Assembly (NCBI RefSeq): GCF_901000735.1
Contig: NC_081544.1
Location: 23,241,900-23,305,899, forward strand
Length of the DNA stretch: 64,000 bases
Direction: 5' to 3'
From: Corylus avellana
Lineage: Eukaryota > Streptophyta > Magnoliopsida > Fagales > Betulaceae
Shown here: in pieces, positions 24,136-38,135 of the stretch
Layout of the letters: every line of letters starts with the position of its first letter
Numbering within the stretch: position 1 is the first letter of the stretch
Program-made: the position numbers and the translations under genes
The notes under the pieces: model-generated
Database searches by the model: none
Told to the model about the DNA's origin: nothing
What the model saw: only the letters and a program-made list of their open reading frames with translations

Positions 24136-24859
24136 CACTTGCTCATGAGCTCTGTCTCTGTCTCTGTCTCTGTCTGTGTCTCTGTCTCTCTCTCTTACAT
24201 GGATCACTCAATGTACGTTGTTTTTGCTGTTAACTGGGCTGGGGCTCCTACTGTTATGTATACACGCACACACCTGTTATATTGTGTTTGTGTGTTTATG
24301 CATACACACATTTTTTTACGGGGGGGGGGGGGCTTGTTGAGCAGGACATCAGGTGATTTTAGTGAAGCTTTTGACTGGGTTGTGGGGGATCAAGTTATGC
24401 ATTCCTGGTTGTCGTGTTTTTGGTCCCCCTGCATTTCCGTGATTTAATTGTTACTTCATGATGAGCTATTAATAATCCTATTTTGTCCTTTCTCTGGATC
24501 AGTTGATTTGATTGTCTGAGCTACTAAAGTGAGGAGTAGCGCTTACTCAAATATTGGCCTTGTGTCCAATTGAGCAGGTAGTCTATTTCATCCTATATTC
24601 TGAAGAAGCTTATAAGAACTTTACAGGTTTCTGAAGGTCAAACTCCAAAGTTTGCCTTATACTGATATATTGTTTTGATGATCTTGGTGTCTAGGTGCAA
24701 GGAGTGAGAAATATAGAGCCAAAAAGTGGCGTTTAGATTGGTGGGATTTATTTAATTGGTATTCTGGCCTGGATTCATTACTTGGGTTTTTATTACTGGT
24801 ATAACGACCAGGCTTTTGCCAAGTCAAAACCAGTTGTTCTGTTGTTTGTCGCTGGAGTC

Positions 24860-27800
24860 ATGGCTACCTTGTTACATTCTGAGTCCAGACGCTTATACTC
24901 GTGGTGGTGGGACAGCCACAATAGCCCGAAGAATTCAAAATGGCTTCAGGAAAATCTTACAGGTGCTGATTTTTTCCTTATGGCTTGATTGGCTATTGCT
25001 GTGTTTCTTGCTAGATCTGTTGTTTTGCATGTACTGTTGTTGGTGTTAGCTTTCTAATTACTAAAACTGGTTACTGCTGTAGGCCTGAAATCAACTTAAA
25101 GTGGAACTTATTAGACTAAATAAATATAGAAAACAGCCTACTTTAATTTTTCAACTTTTAACTGAGCATAGCCAAGAACATAATCATATGATGCGGAATA
25201 CTTGAATATTCTTCCTTCAATTTGTGTAGTTTTTTTGAATAAATCGTTTACTTCTTATATATTACCCTTTCATTTTGTCAGTTACTAGTTGAAACCAACT
25301 TAAATGGCAACGTTTCCTAGATTTAGAGCGATTTACTTCACCTTGTGCATATTCAACTTAAATGTCCCAGGTCTTGTTGTTGCATCTGTCATAGCTGGCG
25401 CATGTTATGCGCACAAAAATGTATCTGAAACAATCCAATAAAAAATCACCCTTGAGTTGTGCATGACAGGAATCGGAGGCAATTAATCCACTTATATAAT
25501 TTGCAAGAGTTGGTGATTCTACATGGGATATGATCTAGGAAGATTGAACGGCATTATTAACCACTAGAAAAATTTAAGATGGCAAAACAAGTGGATGTGC
25601 TGCTCTATGTGTGTTTTTGCACATTTTTGCATGAGTTTGGTCACATGCATTCCGTGCTATTTTTAGTCAACATTCTCAACTGACCCTAAATCTGTTCCTA
25701 CAGACATGGATGCCAAAGTCAAAGCAATGATCAAGCTCATTGAAGAAGATGCAGATTCTTTTGCAAGGAGGGCAGAGATGTACTATAAGAAACGCCCAGA
25801 GCTTATGAAACTGGTAGAGGAGTTCTACCGAGCTTACCGTGCATTAGCTGAGAGGTATGATCATGCTACTGTGGAGCTTCGCCAGGCCCATCGAACCATG
25901 GCAGAAGCATTTCCTAACCATGTGCCTTATGAGCTGGCTGATGATTCACCCTCAGGTTCGTCAGGCCCTGAGGCTGAACCTTATACTCCAGAAAGACTGC
26001 ATCCAATTCGTGCATTGGTAGACCCGGATGACTTGCACAAGGATGAACTGGGATTCTCTTCAACAAGCTTACATACTATGCAAAGGAATGGGGGGAATTC
26101 AGAAGAATTTGATTCTGGAATAAGCAAAAGGGGTCTTAAACAGCTGAATGAGCTGTTTGGATCAAAAGAAGCAGTGCCACAAAATTCAGATGTTGCTGAA
26201 GGAAGGATGAGAAAAGGCCTTAATGTTAATGAAGCAGAAACCGAAGTTCAGACCTTAAAGAAGGCCCTAGCGGAGATACAAGTTGAAAAGGAAACTATCC
26301 TCCTTCAATACAAGCAGAGTTTGGAGAAGCTATCTCATCTGGAGAGAGAACTTAATCATGCACAAGAAGATGCTGGTGGGCTTGATGAACGAGCAAGCAA
26401 GGCCGAAATCGAAATTAAAATACTGAAGGCAGCCCTTGTTGAGTTAGAAGCTGTGAGGGATGCTGGTATTCTTCAATACAATCAGTGTTTAGAAAGGATA
26501 TCTAGCCTGGAAAATATGTTATCTGTTGCCCAAGAAAATGAAAAAGGACTCAATGAGCGTGCTATTAGAGCAGAAACTGAAAGTCAATGTCTCAAGCAAG
26601 AACTTTCTAGATTAGAGGCTGAAAAGGAGTCGGGTCTTCTTCATTACAAACAATGTCTTGAGAAGATATCTGTTTTGGAGACTAAAATCTCACTTGCTGA
26701 GGAAAATGCTCGAATGCTGAATGAGCAAATTGAAAGAGCAGAAACTGAAGTTAACTCACTTCAAAAGGCACTTACGAAACTAAATGAGGAGAAAGAAGCT
26801 GCAGCACTTCAGTACAAGCAGTGCTTGGAGATAATAGCAAAGATGGAAAGTGAAATTTCTCATACCCAAGAGGATACCAAACGATTGAATAGCGAAATTC
26901 TTCTGGGAGCTGCAAAATTAAAAAGCGCAGAAGAACAGTGTGTTCTCTTGGAGAGATCAAATCAATCTCTGCAATTAGAGGCAAACAATTTGGTGCAGAA
27001 GATTGCAGTGAAGGATCAGGAACTTTCAGAAAAGCATGATGAGTTGAGAAAGTTTCAAACTCTAATGCAGGAGGAGCAATCACGGTTTAACCAAGTTGAA
27101 GCCACTCTCCAAGCTTTGCAGAAGTTACACTCTCGATCTCAAGAGGAGCAGAGAGCTCTGGTAACCGAGCTCAAAAATGGGCTTCAGATGCTGAAGGACT
27201 TAGAGATCTGCAAACATGGGATGGAAGAAGAACTTCAAAGGGTCATGGAAGAAAACAGGAGCCTGAATGAACTGAACTTTTCTTCCACTTTTTCATTAAA
27301 GAATCTGCAAAATGAAATCTTTGGCTTGAAGGCAATGAAGGAGAAAATTGAAGACGAGTTTACACTAAAAGCAGACCAAAGCAATGCCCTCCAGCAGGAG
27401 ATTTACCGTTTGAAGGAGGAAATCACCTGCTTGAATGGAAGATACCAGGCCATTATGGAGCAAGTGGAGTCTGTAGGTCTGAATCCTGAATGCCTTGAGT
27501 CATATGTGAAGGACTTGCAAGATGAGAATTCAAAGCTGAAAGAGATCTGCAAAATGGAAAGAGATGAGAGAGAAGCTCTTCATGAGAAGTTGAAGCATAT
27601 GGATGAACTTTCGAAAGAGAATGCTGTTCTGGAGAGTTCCCTATCAGGAATGAATATTGAGTTGGAAGGATTGAGAGAGAAGCTTAAGAACTTGCAGGAA
27701 TCCTGTCAGTTTCTTCATGGAGATAAATCCACACTTCTTGCTGAAAAAGCTACTCTGCTTTCACAGTTACATATTCTCACCGAGAATATGCAGAAGCTCT

Positions 27801-30800
27801 TGGAGAAGAGCACCTTGCTGGAGAATTCACTCTCTAGTGCAAATGTTGAGCTTGAAAGTCTAAGGGCAAAATCGAAGCGCTTAGAAGAATTATGCCAGTT
27901 GCTCAGTAATGAGAAGTCCAATCTTCTAAATGAGAGAAGCACCCTGGTATCTAAGTTGGAAAACGTTGAACAGAGATTGAGCAACCTGGAAGAGAGGTTT
28001 ACAAGACTAGAAGAAAAATATTCAGATCTCGAGAAGGAGAAGGAGTTAACACTTTACCAAGTGGTAGAATTGCGGGGTTCCCTCATTACAGAAAAACAAG
28101 AGCGTGCGAGTTATGTACAGTCAAGTGAGACTCGATTGGCGGGTTTGGAAAACCAAGTCCATGTCCTGCAAGAAGCAAGTAGGTTGGGGAAGAAGGGATT
28201 TGAAGAAGAACTGGATAGAACAGTTGTCGCTCAGGTTGAGATTTTCGTCCTGCAGAAGTTCATAGAAGATTTGGAACAAAAGAATCTATCTCTATTAATT
28301 GAATGTCAAAAACATGTTGAAGCATCCAAATTTTCGGATAAACTGATTACAGAGTTGGAAGGTGAGAATCTTGAGCAACAGGTAGAAGCAGAATTCTTGT
28401 TAGATGAAATCCAAAAGTTGAGGATGGCAATCCATCAAGTTTTCAAGGCTGTTCAAATTGGTCGAAATAATGGGCATGTAGATGAGATTGGTCAGGAGCA
28501 TATACCTGTGTTGCATATTTTGGATGGCATTGAGGATTTAAAAGGCTCTCTGTTGAGAAGCGAGGATGAGAAGCAGCAGCTGCTGGTTGAAAAATCAGTG
28601 TTCTTAACTTTACTTGGGCAATTGAGATTAGAGGGTGCAGAGCTTGAGTCAGGGAAAAAGTTCATTGAGCATGAGTTTGAAGTCATGACAGAGCAGTGTG
28701 CTATGCTGCAAAAGAACAAGTACGAGCTTCTAGAGATGAATAGGCAGTTGAGGTTGGAAAGGGGCAAGGGCGAGCAACGAGAGGATGCTTTAAAGGCTGA
28801 ACTGGAAACTCTGGGTGTAAAGCTGATAAATTTGGAGGGTGCTTACCTGGCATTGCGGGAAGAAAATTTCATGTTGCTTGAGGAGAAGAAATCTTTGCTT
28901 AAGAAATTTTTGGACCTGAATGAGGAAAAGCATATGCTTGAAGAGGAAAACAGTTTCATTCTCCATGAAACAGCAGCTCTCAGCAACCTCTCTTTGGTTT
29001 TTGAGAGCTTCTCCATTGAGAAATCTGTTGAACTAGAAGCACTAGCTGAAAATATCAGCAGTCTCCATGTGGTCAATAGTGACCTCAAGGGGGAGGTTGG
29101 AATGTTGGGGAAGAAGATAGAGATTAAAGAGGCAGAAAATTTACATCTGAATGAGTCTGTAGAGAAATTGGAGAGGGAGCTCAATGAAGTAAAAGACTCA
29201 AATGACCAATTATGCAATCAAATTTCCATTGGAGAGGATTTTCTGAGACAGAAGGGAACAGAGCTTTCAGAAGCAGAACAGAAGATTAAGGCTACAGAGA
29301 ACTTGAATGTTGAATTTTTCAGAACTATTGATGAACTGAAGATGGAATGTGAAGAATCAAAAGTGATCAGAGACAATCTAGAGAAACAGATTCTTGAAGT
29401 GTTGGAAGATAACTCAATTCAGGAGAAGGAAATTGAATGCCTTCGTGAAGTGAGTGAAAGTATGGAGTCTGAAGTAGAAATACTACGTAAAGAAATTGAA
29501 GAACATAGGATTAGAGAAGAGAATTTGAGTTCAGAGCTGCAAGAGAAGAGAGATGGATTTGAACTCTGGGAGTCTGAGGCTGCAACATTTTATTTTGATC
29601 TCCACATTTCTGCCATTCGTGAAGCTCTACTTGAAAATAAGGTTCAAGAGCTTGCTGGAGCTTGTGAGATTCTTGAAGATGAAACTGCCACAAAAAGTAT
29701 GGAGATTGAACATATGAAGGAAAGATTTAGCCTCTTGGAAAGTGAAATTGGAGGACTGAAGGCCCAGTTATCTGCATATGTTCCCATCATAGCTTCTTTG
29801 GGAGATGATATATCCTCTCTTGAGCACAATGCAATTCTTCACAAGTCCATGGAAGGAAATCTTGAAGAAAAGGTAGTATTCTTTCCTCATGAGCACAATG
29901 CCCTGCTTTCCTCCCTCAAAAAAAAAAAATTAAAAAAAAAATAAACCCTATAAAATGACTAAATTTACTTTTTCTTTAGTTTAAACTTTTGAAACAAGTG
30001 GTAATTTAACATGGTATTAAAGTAGTAGTCATGACATGTCACACTTAATAAGAAAGAGTTTTAGCTCACACCTAAAGGGAAGCGTTAGAATATTAATCAT
30101 AAATACTAAATTCATCATTTCTTATTAGCTTAAACTTTTGAGATAAATGGTGATTTATCATGTAATACTTGTGGCTTATAGTCTTCTTCCATGGTTGTTT
30201 TGTTTTGAGGCGATTTATCTTTAGACAACTAGTACTTATTGTTGGGCTTTGATTTTAAAATTTTTAATTTTAAACCAGGGAAACTATGTCATGACCCCCT
30301 TGTGTTTTAGCATTTATCTACATTGAAACTCTAGTTTTCAATTTGCTGAATTTAAGACCAATGCTTTGGGCATTTGTAAACCAAGACCTCTGTTAGATTT
30401 TCCATCAAATTATTGACGGAGGCTGTTTAAGTGGGGACCATATTGTCTGATGTGTCATCTAATTTATTAAAGAAAAGCAAAAACAAAAAACAAAAAAGGA
30501 GAAAAGGACCATGGAGGTCCATGGCTTCCATGGCCACAACCGCGGGAAGGCAACAACCATGTCTCCATGGCCAGACCTCCACAGCCATGGAGACCATTGC
30601 CATGGCCTGCCTTCCACGGTCCTGGCCATGGAGGCCATGGACCTCCGTGCCTGGGGAGAACCACAGCTGATCATGGCCATGGAGCCATGGAGGTCATTGG
30701 CCTCAATGACCATGACTAGTTGCAGTCCTCCATGGGCCTCCATGGACGAGGCCTTCCATGGCCCTTGCCATCATGGACCTCCACAGCATGGTGGCTGTGG

Positions 30801-33219
30801 AGGTCCCCTGTGGTCTTTTCTTGCTGCAACATTTATCTCCTTAGTGTTGAGCTCTCACCCTCATTTCTCTCTTCTCCATTATTATCATGCTTCAGACTTT
30901 CTGCATGTATTTTCTTTTGAGCATTGGGCCATTAGGGTTTGTAGGAGTTGTCATTGCATAGAAACATTCCGGAAGATTGTTGTATCTCTTGGAGTGGATG
31001 CTGGGAAACCCGCTTTTTTTTTTTTTTTTCTAACTACAGTGCATTTATTCATATTTAATACTAACGACAGTGCTGTTTTGATAAGGGGATTTTTTTTCTA
31101 ACGACAGTGCTGTTTTTCACATGCCTTGATCAATGTGTTTCATGCTGATCTAAATCCCCCTTTCTATTATTGATTTCTAGATATATTTCACTTCTTATTT
31201 TTGCTTTATTTTCCTGAGTAAAATCCCTGATAGTTATTTTCTGCACCCATGCATTGTTCATAGCAAACTGTTTGTCTCTTTACAGGCTATGCTAAATTTT
31301 AATTTGTGTGATATTCAAACTTATGCACACAATCATGGGTTTTAAACTGAATTTTACTACACGTGAGTGATGGAAAAACCATTTTTATATTTTGTACAGG
31401 CATTTATTCATATTTAATACTAGCATTTGGCAATAGAAAGTTTGATCTCCATATTTTCCATGTGTTGGTTCCATGTTTCCAAATTGTATATTAGTATTAG
31501 GACATTCTTAACTCGGCATGTGTAGGTAACTGATGCAAAAGTAAAAATTTATTACAGGTTCATTGTTTTATTGGGAAATTACAATAAGTTTGTAGTGTTC
31601 ATGGCTGTGGACTCAGTATTATGGCGTCGCATCCCATTATCTTTGATGTGCCCGCAGATTATGTCTTTCTGATTTTTTCCAAACTGAATTGATCATCACA
31701 TTCTTTCCAATGAGAATTTTATTTTGACTACGACAGTTTAGGTTGAGTACTTGATATAAAGTTGAAGTCATCTTTAATCTTATCGTAGTGGGTCACAGAT
31801 TTGTTGTTTGTGCTATAAACTATTGTTGTTCATCTATCTGATATGTTGTATAAATGCTGAGATCTTGCTGATTTGTATATTATATCTTCTTCTTTTTTAT
31901 GCTTTTGAAGGGTCCTATTTGAAACCAGAAATCCAACAGTCTTAGGCCCTTCAAGATTTCTATCTAGATTTCATGTTTATAAATGGTCTTTTGCTAGATC
32001 TCATACTTATTTGACATGCATCTATCTTTAGGACAAGGAAATGACAATTCACCTTCATGAGAAGAGCTGTCGAGAGCTTAAAGAAGATCGAAGTACTGTG
32101 ATACCTGATGGAATTGCAGATTTGCAGAAGATGCAGAATAGGATTAAAGCTGTAGAAAGAACAGTGGTGGAAGAAATGGAAAGGCTTGCAACACAAGAAA
32201 ACATAAAAACCAACATCAAAGTAGAAGATGTGATAATGGAGACTGAAGAGTTGAAATTGGAAGGCATGTCGCGTATAGAGAAGGGAATAAAAAAGGAAGA
32301 GATGGAACTTGGGAATGACCTTACCAATGATCTGGAGTCACAGAAGACTAGACCTGAAAATGGGACTTTGATGAAAGATATTCCGCTCGATCAAGCCTCA
32401 GATAGTTCATTATATGGAAAATGCAGAAGAGATAATGTTCGAGCTGATGATCAGATGCTCGAGTTATGGGAAACTGCAGAGCAGGACTACAGCCAGGATC
32501 CGATGGTCAACAAGACACAAAAGCAGACATCTGCACCAGTGGAAGATGTTATTGCGTGCCACAAGTTTGATCGTGAAGAGAAGAAGAGTCATCCTCTCTC
32601 CTCAGAATTACAGGTCGAGAAGGAGTTGGGCATTGACAAGCTAGAGGTATCCACAAGTGTTAGAGAGACAAATCAAGATGGCAACAAGGGAAAGATCCTG
32701 GAGAGACTTGCTTCCGATGCTCAGAAATTGACAAGTCTTCAAACGACTTTACAAGATCTGAAAAAGAAAATGGAAATGCACAAGAGAAACAAGAAGACCA
32801 ATGACATCGAATATGAAACAGTCAAAAGACGGTTACAAGAAGTTGAGGAGGCTGTTTTGCAGCTGGTGGATACCAATGATAATTTGATGAAGGAAATTGA
32901 AGATAGCTCCTCCTCATCTTTGGATGGGAGACCTTCCGTAGAGTTGGAGGCTGGAGATATCTGCCGAACGAGAGTAACGGAACAGGCACGAAAAGTGTCT
33001 GAGAAGATTGGACGTTTGCAGTTTGAATTACAAAACATCGAGTATGTTCTGCTGAAATTGGTTGAAGAAAAGAAAAGCAAAGGGAAATACAGATTTTCAA
33101 AAAGTAGAACAGGCATTCTCCTGAGAGATTTTATTTACAGTGATGGGAGAAGAATTGGCGGGAGGCGTAAGAAGGCTTGTCTTTGTGGCTGTACAAGACC
33201 TTCAACTAATGGGGATTGA
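24860..33219 (+). CDS. NET1: NETWORKED family actin-binding protein, NET1 type (KIP1-like)
   Basis: Three coding exons, 24860-24962, 25704-29872 and 32032-33219, join in frame (phases 1 and 0) to 1819 aa. The N-terminus [20 protein letters not shown] leads into the NAB (NET actin-binding) domain, about residues 13-92, with the conserved [20 protein letters not shown]. The exon-1 junction falls inside this domain, as in NET1 genes. The rest is nearly all predicted coiled coil, rich in Glu, Leu and Lys. Residues about 212-435 consist of four consecutive 56-residue units (eight heptads each) with a recurrent QYKQCLE motif. A basic Cys-containing tail follows residue 1770. Length agrees with NET1 proteins, roughly 1700-1800 aa. 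Family members bind F-actin at membranes; NET1A is reported at plasma membrane and plasmodesmata, which is family knowledge. The 2.2-kb second intron carries repeat insertions. Confidence 0.94.
29945..30190. repeat. LTR-element-like fragment in NET1 intron 2, two degenerate copies
   Basis: The phrase TTTAAACTTTTGAAACAAGT (about 29980) with GGTAATTTAACATGGTATTA recurs about 150 bp on as CTTAAACTTTTGAGATAAAT with GGTGATTTATCATG. The same phrase family precedes a primer-binding-site-like motif near 62487. These look like degraded LTR ends. Confidence 0.45.
30260..30815. mobile_element. Half-element with CCATGG-rich core, in NET1 intron 2
   Basis: About 30260-30470 looks like a long element arm (GAATTTAAGACCAATGC, CCATCAAATTATTGACGGAG). 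It leads to a GC-rich core (30509-30812) with thirteen CCATGG palindromes by eye, mixed with GGAGGTCC and CCTCCA words. No clear right arm follows. All six frames are open over parts of it, but the repeated words explain that. Confidence 0.55.
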
Positions 33220-34440
33220 GGTAATAATTAAGAGGGAAAGCACGTTTCATTGGCCACAAGTTTCAGTCTGAGATGTTCCCAATAATATGTTTAGGGGGTC
33301 ATTTCTTGGAGTAATCAGAGAAAATCGTGTATTTTTAGCTTACAAGATCTTAAAGAATTTAGCACTGATCTAATTATAATAAGCTGCTGCTTCCAGCATT
33401 TTTATTTTGTGAATATCACAAGACTTATCATTATCTCTGAAGCAACTCAGTGCAGTAGCAGTTTCTTATGTATGTCTGGGATGTTAGGTCATGTGAATGG
33501 CATTGTTTGACACAAACTAAAGTAGAAAAGCATGGATGTAACTGTTATCATTTGAACTTAACTTGAACACCTTGGAGATGGGAAAGTCTTGTTTGTTGAA
33601 TTCAGTAGTGTTCGTGAAAGAGCCAACAAAGTTGCTGTTTAATCTACTAGACTTCGTTGGCTTTGTAGTGTAGTAAGATATAAAATTTCCAAAATCCTTC
33701 AAGGGTTGCAAGATATATATTAAAAAAAAATGTTTGAAGGGGTAATTGTCTTTTCCATTGTTGATGGAAACCGCGGAAGATGCAAACCCTGTATTGTATG
33801 CTTCTTCTAAGACTTGCTCTATATGCAAATTTTGAAGCATACAGTTTTCAACAACGTTGGAACCAGAGAAACTTGACTTTGTGCTCGTTATCGCATAACT
33901 ATAATATGGATGCCCATCAAAGTAAATTATGCAATTTGCTTAACAGAAGCTTCATCAACATGGTCCTCTGCTCTGAAGTTAAGAGACAAAAATGTTGAAT
34001 AATGATGATTAAATTGGACAAAAGTTATCATTAAATGGGAGGAAGTAGTTTTTACAAGTCGCCAAACAGGTGGGATTTGATAGCTTTGACACAGAAGCAG
34101 GGAGAGCGTTAGCCCTTCATACAACCTAAGAGTCTCGGCTTCAATATCATCAGCTGCTCAATTCAATTCCAGGTTGATGAATCTGTCACAAGTTTCTTGT
34201 ATCCATTGGATGGAAACCATTGAATATTAATGGTACAGCTCTTATGAATTTTGAGTCGACCGCTGAACTGAACTACACTAGTAATCCTCCTGGTTTGGCC
34301 TTAATTTTGTTCTTAATCTTTCAACTGCGAAGAAGTGAAAGACAAATGTTAGATCCTATATATTTTTATTTACAATTGTTCAACAACACCATACTCCAAA
34401 TCAACCATTAAATCCCTTTCTTTTTTTCTTTTTTTTTTTA
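33220..34440. other. 3' UTR of the NET1 gene and spacer
   Basis: Transcribed 3' UTR probably extends to about 33500; several AATAA-type words lie at 33270-33420. Beyond it only short open frames are seen and no gene is supported. Confidence 0.45.
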
Positions 34441-34648
34441 TTTAATTATTTAACAAGAACTAATCCTCTTTTTATTTTAATTTTACAAGGATTAATCCAA
34501 AAATTCGTTGAAAGTATTATGTCAATCTCATGGAAGTAAAATTTTTTAATTATTTAACAAGAACTAATCCTCTTTTTATTTTAATTTTACAAGGATTAAT
34601 CCAAAAATTCGTTGAAAGTATTATGTCAATCTCATGGAAGTAAAATTT
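34441..34648. repeat. Perfect tandem duplication, 2 x 104 bp
   Basis: Copy 1 (34441-34544) and copy 2 (34545-34648) are identical base for base in my reading. The unit is AT-rich and non-coding and includes GATTAATCCAAAAATTCGTT. Identity suggests a recent event or an assembly duplication. Confidence 0.9.
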
Positions 34649-35207
34649 GAAGAGGGTACCCTGTTGCCATCCTGCTAAATTATTTTCTTTTTCTAAGCAA
34701 AATGTCCAGGGTCCAGAACCTAAACCTCAACCGGTACAGAAACTTCAAAGGTGGAGGAATAAACCTCCTTGCTAACCATGTTCATGTTTACTTCAAATGA
34801 GGCTATTGCCCTTTAATAGTTAAAATTTTTGGACAAAAATTCTATTCGAGGATGCAGATGTTCATCGTGTCGTGCGCAAACTATTGCAATGAGAGAAGTT
34901 AATCCATGCAATCTAAACGTAGACTCAAACTTGGTGGGTGTAAAAGTGTAACTCACCCATATCGAATATTACTCCAGACAAGCATTTCATTTCATGCCCA
35001 TTTCAGATGGATTTGGATGGGAACATAATAAAATAACTCCTTAATTAAACAGACAAAAATGTGTTTTTTAATGACAACCGTTCTAATTCTCAAAAAAGCA
35101 TGAACAACGCACGGGGAATTTTAGAGTAACCAATTCTTGGGGCAACACGAAAAAAGAAAAAAGAATAAAGGACAGCTAAAATGCAACTTTTAGAATCCCT
35201 CATTCAA

Positions 35208-38054
35208 TCAAGCTCCAACTGGTTCAGCAGGCACCTCGGCCATTGTCTCATCAGCAGGCCTCTCCACCTTGACGCCAACATCATCAGAGTAGTCACCATG
35301 AACCTACATACAGAGACCACAACAGACAATTACATGTGGAGCTCAACTGGTCCAAACACATGACATGATTTATGATATGCAGGATACAGAAATTTGGAGT
35401 TCAAAAATGTCAAGAGATAAAACCACAAGTACAGGGCTAACGATGACACAAATTCGTAAGCCCCAGAGTGTAATTAATTAACTGGTTTGATGTTGTACAC
35501 ATACTAAATGTATAGGGAGATAGGGAGAGAGAGGAGAGACTTACCTCCATCAACTTTCCAAGATCAAATTTTGGAGCTTTCAAGATCTTGACTTTCCGAA
35601 TGAAGACATTTTGTAGAGGATAGATGCCTGTAGTTGCCTTCTCAATCTCTTTGCCAATTGACTCGGGAATAAACTTGCGAACCAACTCCTTCAGATCACA
35701 AGATGATGCCTGGTTGATCATTATCTCCCTCATCTTGCGACGGATCTAACAAAACAAAAGCAACATTATTTGTATTATGAAGGTAAAAGATATATCAAAA
35801 TATGGCATTTCAGATGATGAGACAACCATTACCACACTTCGCAGTTAAACCAAACGGAGTTGACAACCAATTTTAATGTATAGAAAACAGACATTGAGCA
35901 ACAGATTATTTGAGGTATAAGCCAAGGATGAAAATTTGGCTAGATTATTCTTTGTTATTGCATTAATAAAGAAGCATAAAAAATAGAACACATTGCATTT
36001 GATTCCAGTCAGTAAAGACAAAACAATTCAGGAATTACAAGAAACAAACACAATCACATATCTATAGAACAACACAGTGGAAGTGATAAAACAAACCATC
36101 TTTGCTCTAGCTGCTGAAAAATTGTTATATAACTATTTAGTTAGCCAAAACATAATACTATAATATCACCTGTCTAATTTGGCTAGACTGGGCATAACTG
36201 GTCCTCTTGACCTGGTTTTGACGCCTCTTAGTGAATCCAATGCAGAACATCCTCAAACTGTAATTGTCAGTAGTCTTCACATCCACATGAGCTTCAATCA
36301 TTGTCTGCCATTTCCTTACCAAAGACCTCAACTTGTCTGTAGTAAAATCCATTCCCTGAAATGTTTGAGAAATAAGAAAAAAGCAGGGTGTGTTTGATTT
36401 TCATTAGAAACATCAAACAAACAATGTTGGCAGCAGATGAAACAATATAATTCAATCATACCCAGAAATTTGTCAGCACATTCCTCCCTTGAACATCTTC
36501 AGCTCTCAATCTGATCTTTCTGTAAGCGTGATCCTCATCTTCCTGAAGGTCAGCCATTGATATCTCAAAGACTCTATGTTTGAGTCCTTCTGATGCAATC
36601 TGTTAGGGAAACAAGAGAGGTCACATTTATATTTACACACATACACATGTAAACATCTGTTCACCATCAACAAGCATAATAAAAAGGACAACAGAAACTC
36701 TGCAAAATCACACTAGGGAGCAGAATCACATTGATTTATTGACATCATTCCAAAACTTTACAAAGTATCAAAAGCAAAAGTTGTCACAGAAACAAAGACA
36801 TAGACCACAGATTTAATGGGCAGTATTAAATGATGAAAGTGTAAGAAACAATATAACGTATTAAAAACTTACACTGGAAAGGAAAACAGCAAGTGTTAGT
36901 GGAACAAAATAAAAGGCCGGCTCAAGCATTCTTGGCACTGCGAATTGGTACTTCCATATTCTAAAAATCTCATAGTTTTATAATGAGACGGCGAAGAGGA
37001 TTACAAACTTGAAACATTATACAAGTCTTGAACACATCAAGAACAAATTCAAGTGCCACTCTACTCAAACATTGCCGTTGCAAGGGCTCACAAGCAAAAT
37101 ACAAAATGTCCCAAAGCTACTAAATTTAAAAATAAGATTTTTTATAAGTATAAAACTTTAAAATTTGATTAACCTTGGTTGATGAGAGAAAGGTACAAAG
37201 GCTTTCGAAATCTAATCTAAAAAGTTCACCCTTGGGAACAGCAAAATCAAGAACCTCCACCGAGCAATTGAATGAAACTAACAACCATACAGCACAGAAA
37301 ATCAGATACCTTGGTTTTCTCCGATACATTCCAAATCCATTAATCGCACACAAAACTGTGTCCTACGTAAAAATCTAGCACAAAGACAACACTTACATAG
37401 ATCTAATCAGTCAATCTGGGGCATGTTAACAATTACAAGTTGAACGATCACCGTGTAACCCAAATACGCCAACCAGTTAAGTTTAAACATCCGATAATTG
37501 ATTAGGCAAGCGACAACTGAAACATCTAAAGAAAAAATCAATCTTCAGCTACATAGAAAGCTTAACAAGATAAAACGGAGAAGTCCCATATTAAAATTTG
37601 AACTAAATTTATGACATTTTCTCGGTAACCAAACAGCGCACTGAACCCATAAAAATGAAAAAACAAACAAATAAAATGAAAGTGAAGAAAAAAAAAACTC
37701 ACCTTGGTACCCTGGGTGCGAGTAACGAGGGTTTTGCCCACGTTTTTCACAGCGAACACTGAAGGTGCCTTGATATCATACCAGTCCTTCTTCGCGAACG
37801 GATCAGCCCTATACATACACACATATGCAAATCAGTATATACCACGAAAAACGAAAACGAAAACAAATGAAAAATAAGAAGATAATACTCACGCCTTCTT
37901 CTTGCCTCCCTTCTTTCCCTTGGAAATCCTCTTGTTTTTTCTGTTCCATACAAACACACCATTACATCAGTGCCTCATAAATCCATGTATACCATTTTAC
38001 ACACACATTTGTACATGGAGAGAGGGTGAGAGAGAGATCGTACCCCACTGCCAT
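35208..38054 (-). CDS. RPS3A: Cytosolic small-subunit ribosomal protein eS1 (S3a)
   Basis: Seven exons on the minus strand: 38044-38054, 37893-37940, 37703-37808, 36462-36599, 36170-36355, 35545-35745, 35208-35303. They sum to 786 nt, 261 aa plus stop, the usual plant length. The protein opens [20 protein letters not shown] and includes [62 protein letters not shown] and the acidic plant tail ending PAEPVGA. It is a structural component of the 40S subunit near the mRNA exit site. The first exon holds only three codons plus two bases, an arrangement common in ribosomal protein genes. A telo-box lies 80 bp upstream. The gene is intact. Confidence 0.97.
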
Positions 38055-38135
38055 GGTTGGAGGAGATGAGAGGCGCTTAGAGAGGGTGAGTGAGCGACGA
38101 CGGCTATGCGGAGCAAACCCTTCTAAAAAGCACAA

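Noticed and set aside
26772..29829. Several minus-strand Ser/Phe/Leu-rich frames within NET1 exon 2
   Set aside because: They are antisense shadows of a Glu/Lys-rich coiled-coil coding strand.
30431..31101. Overlapping open frames on both strands around 30.5-31.1 kb
   Set aside because: They arise from the CCATGG-rich repeat inside NET1 intron 2.
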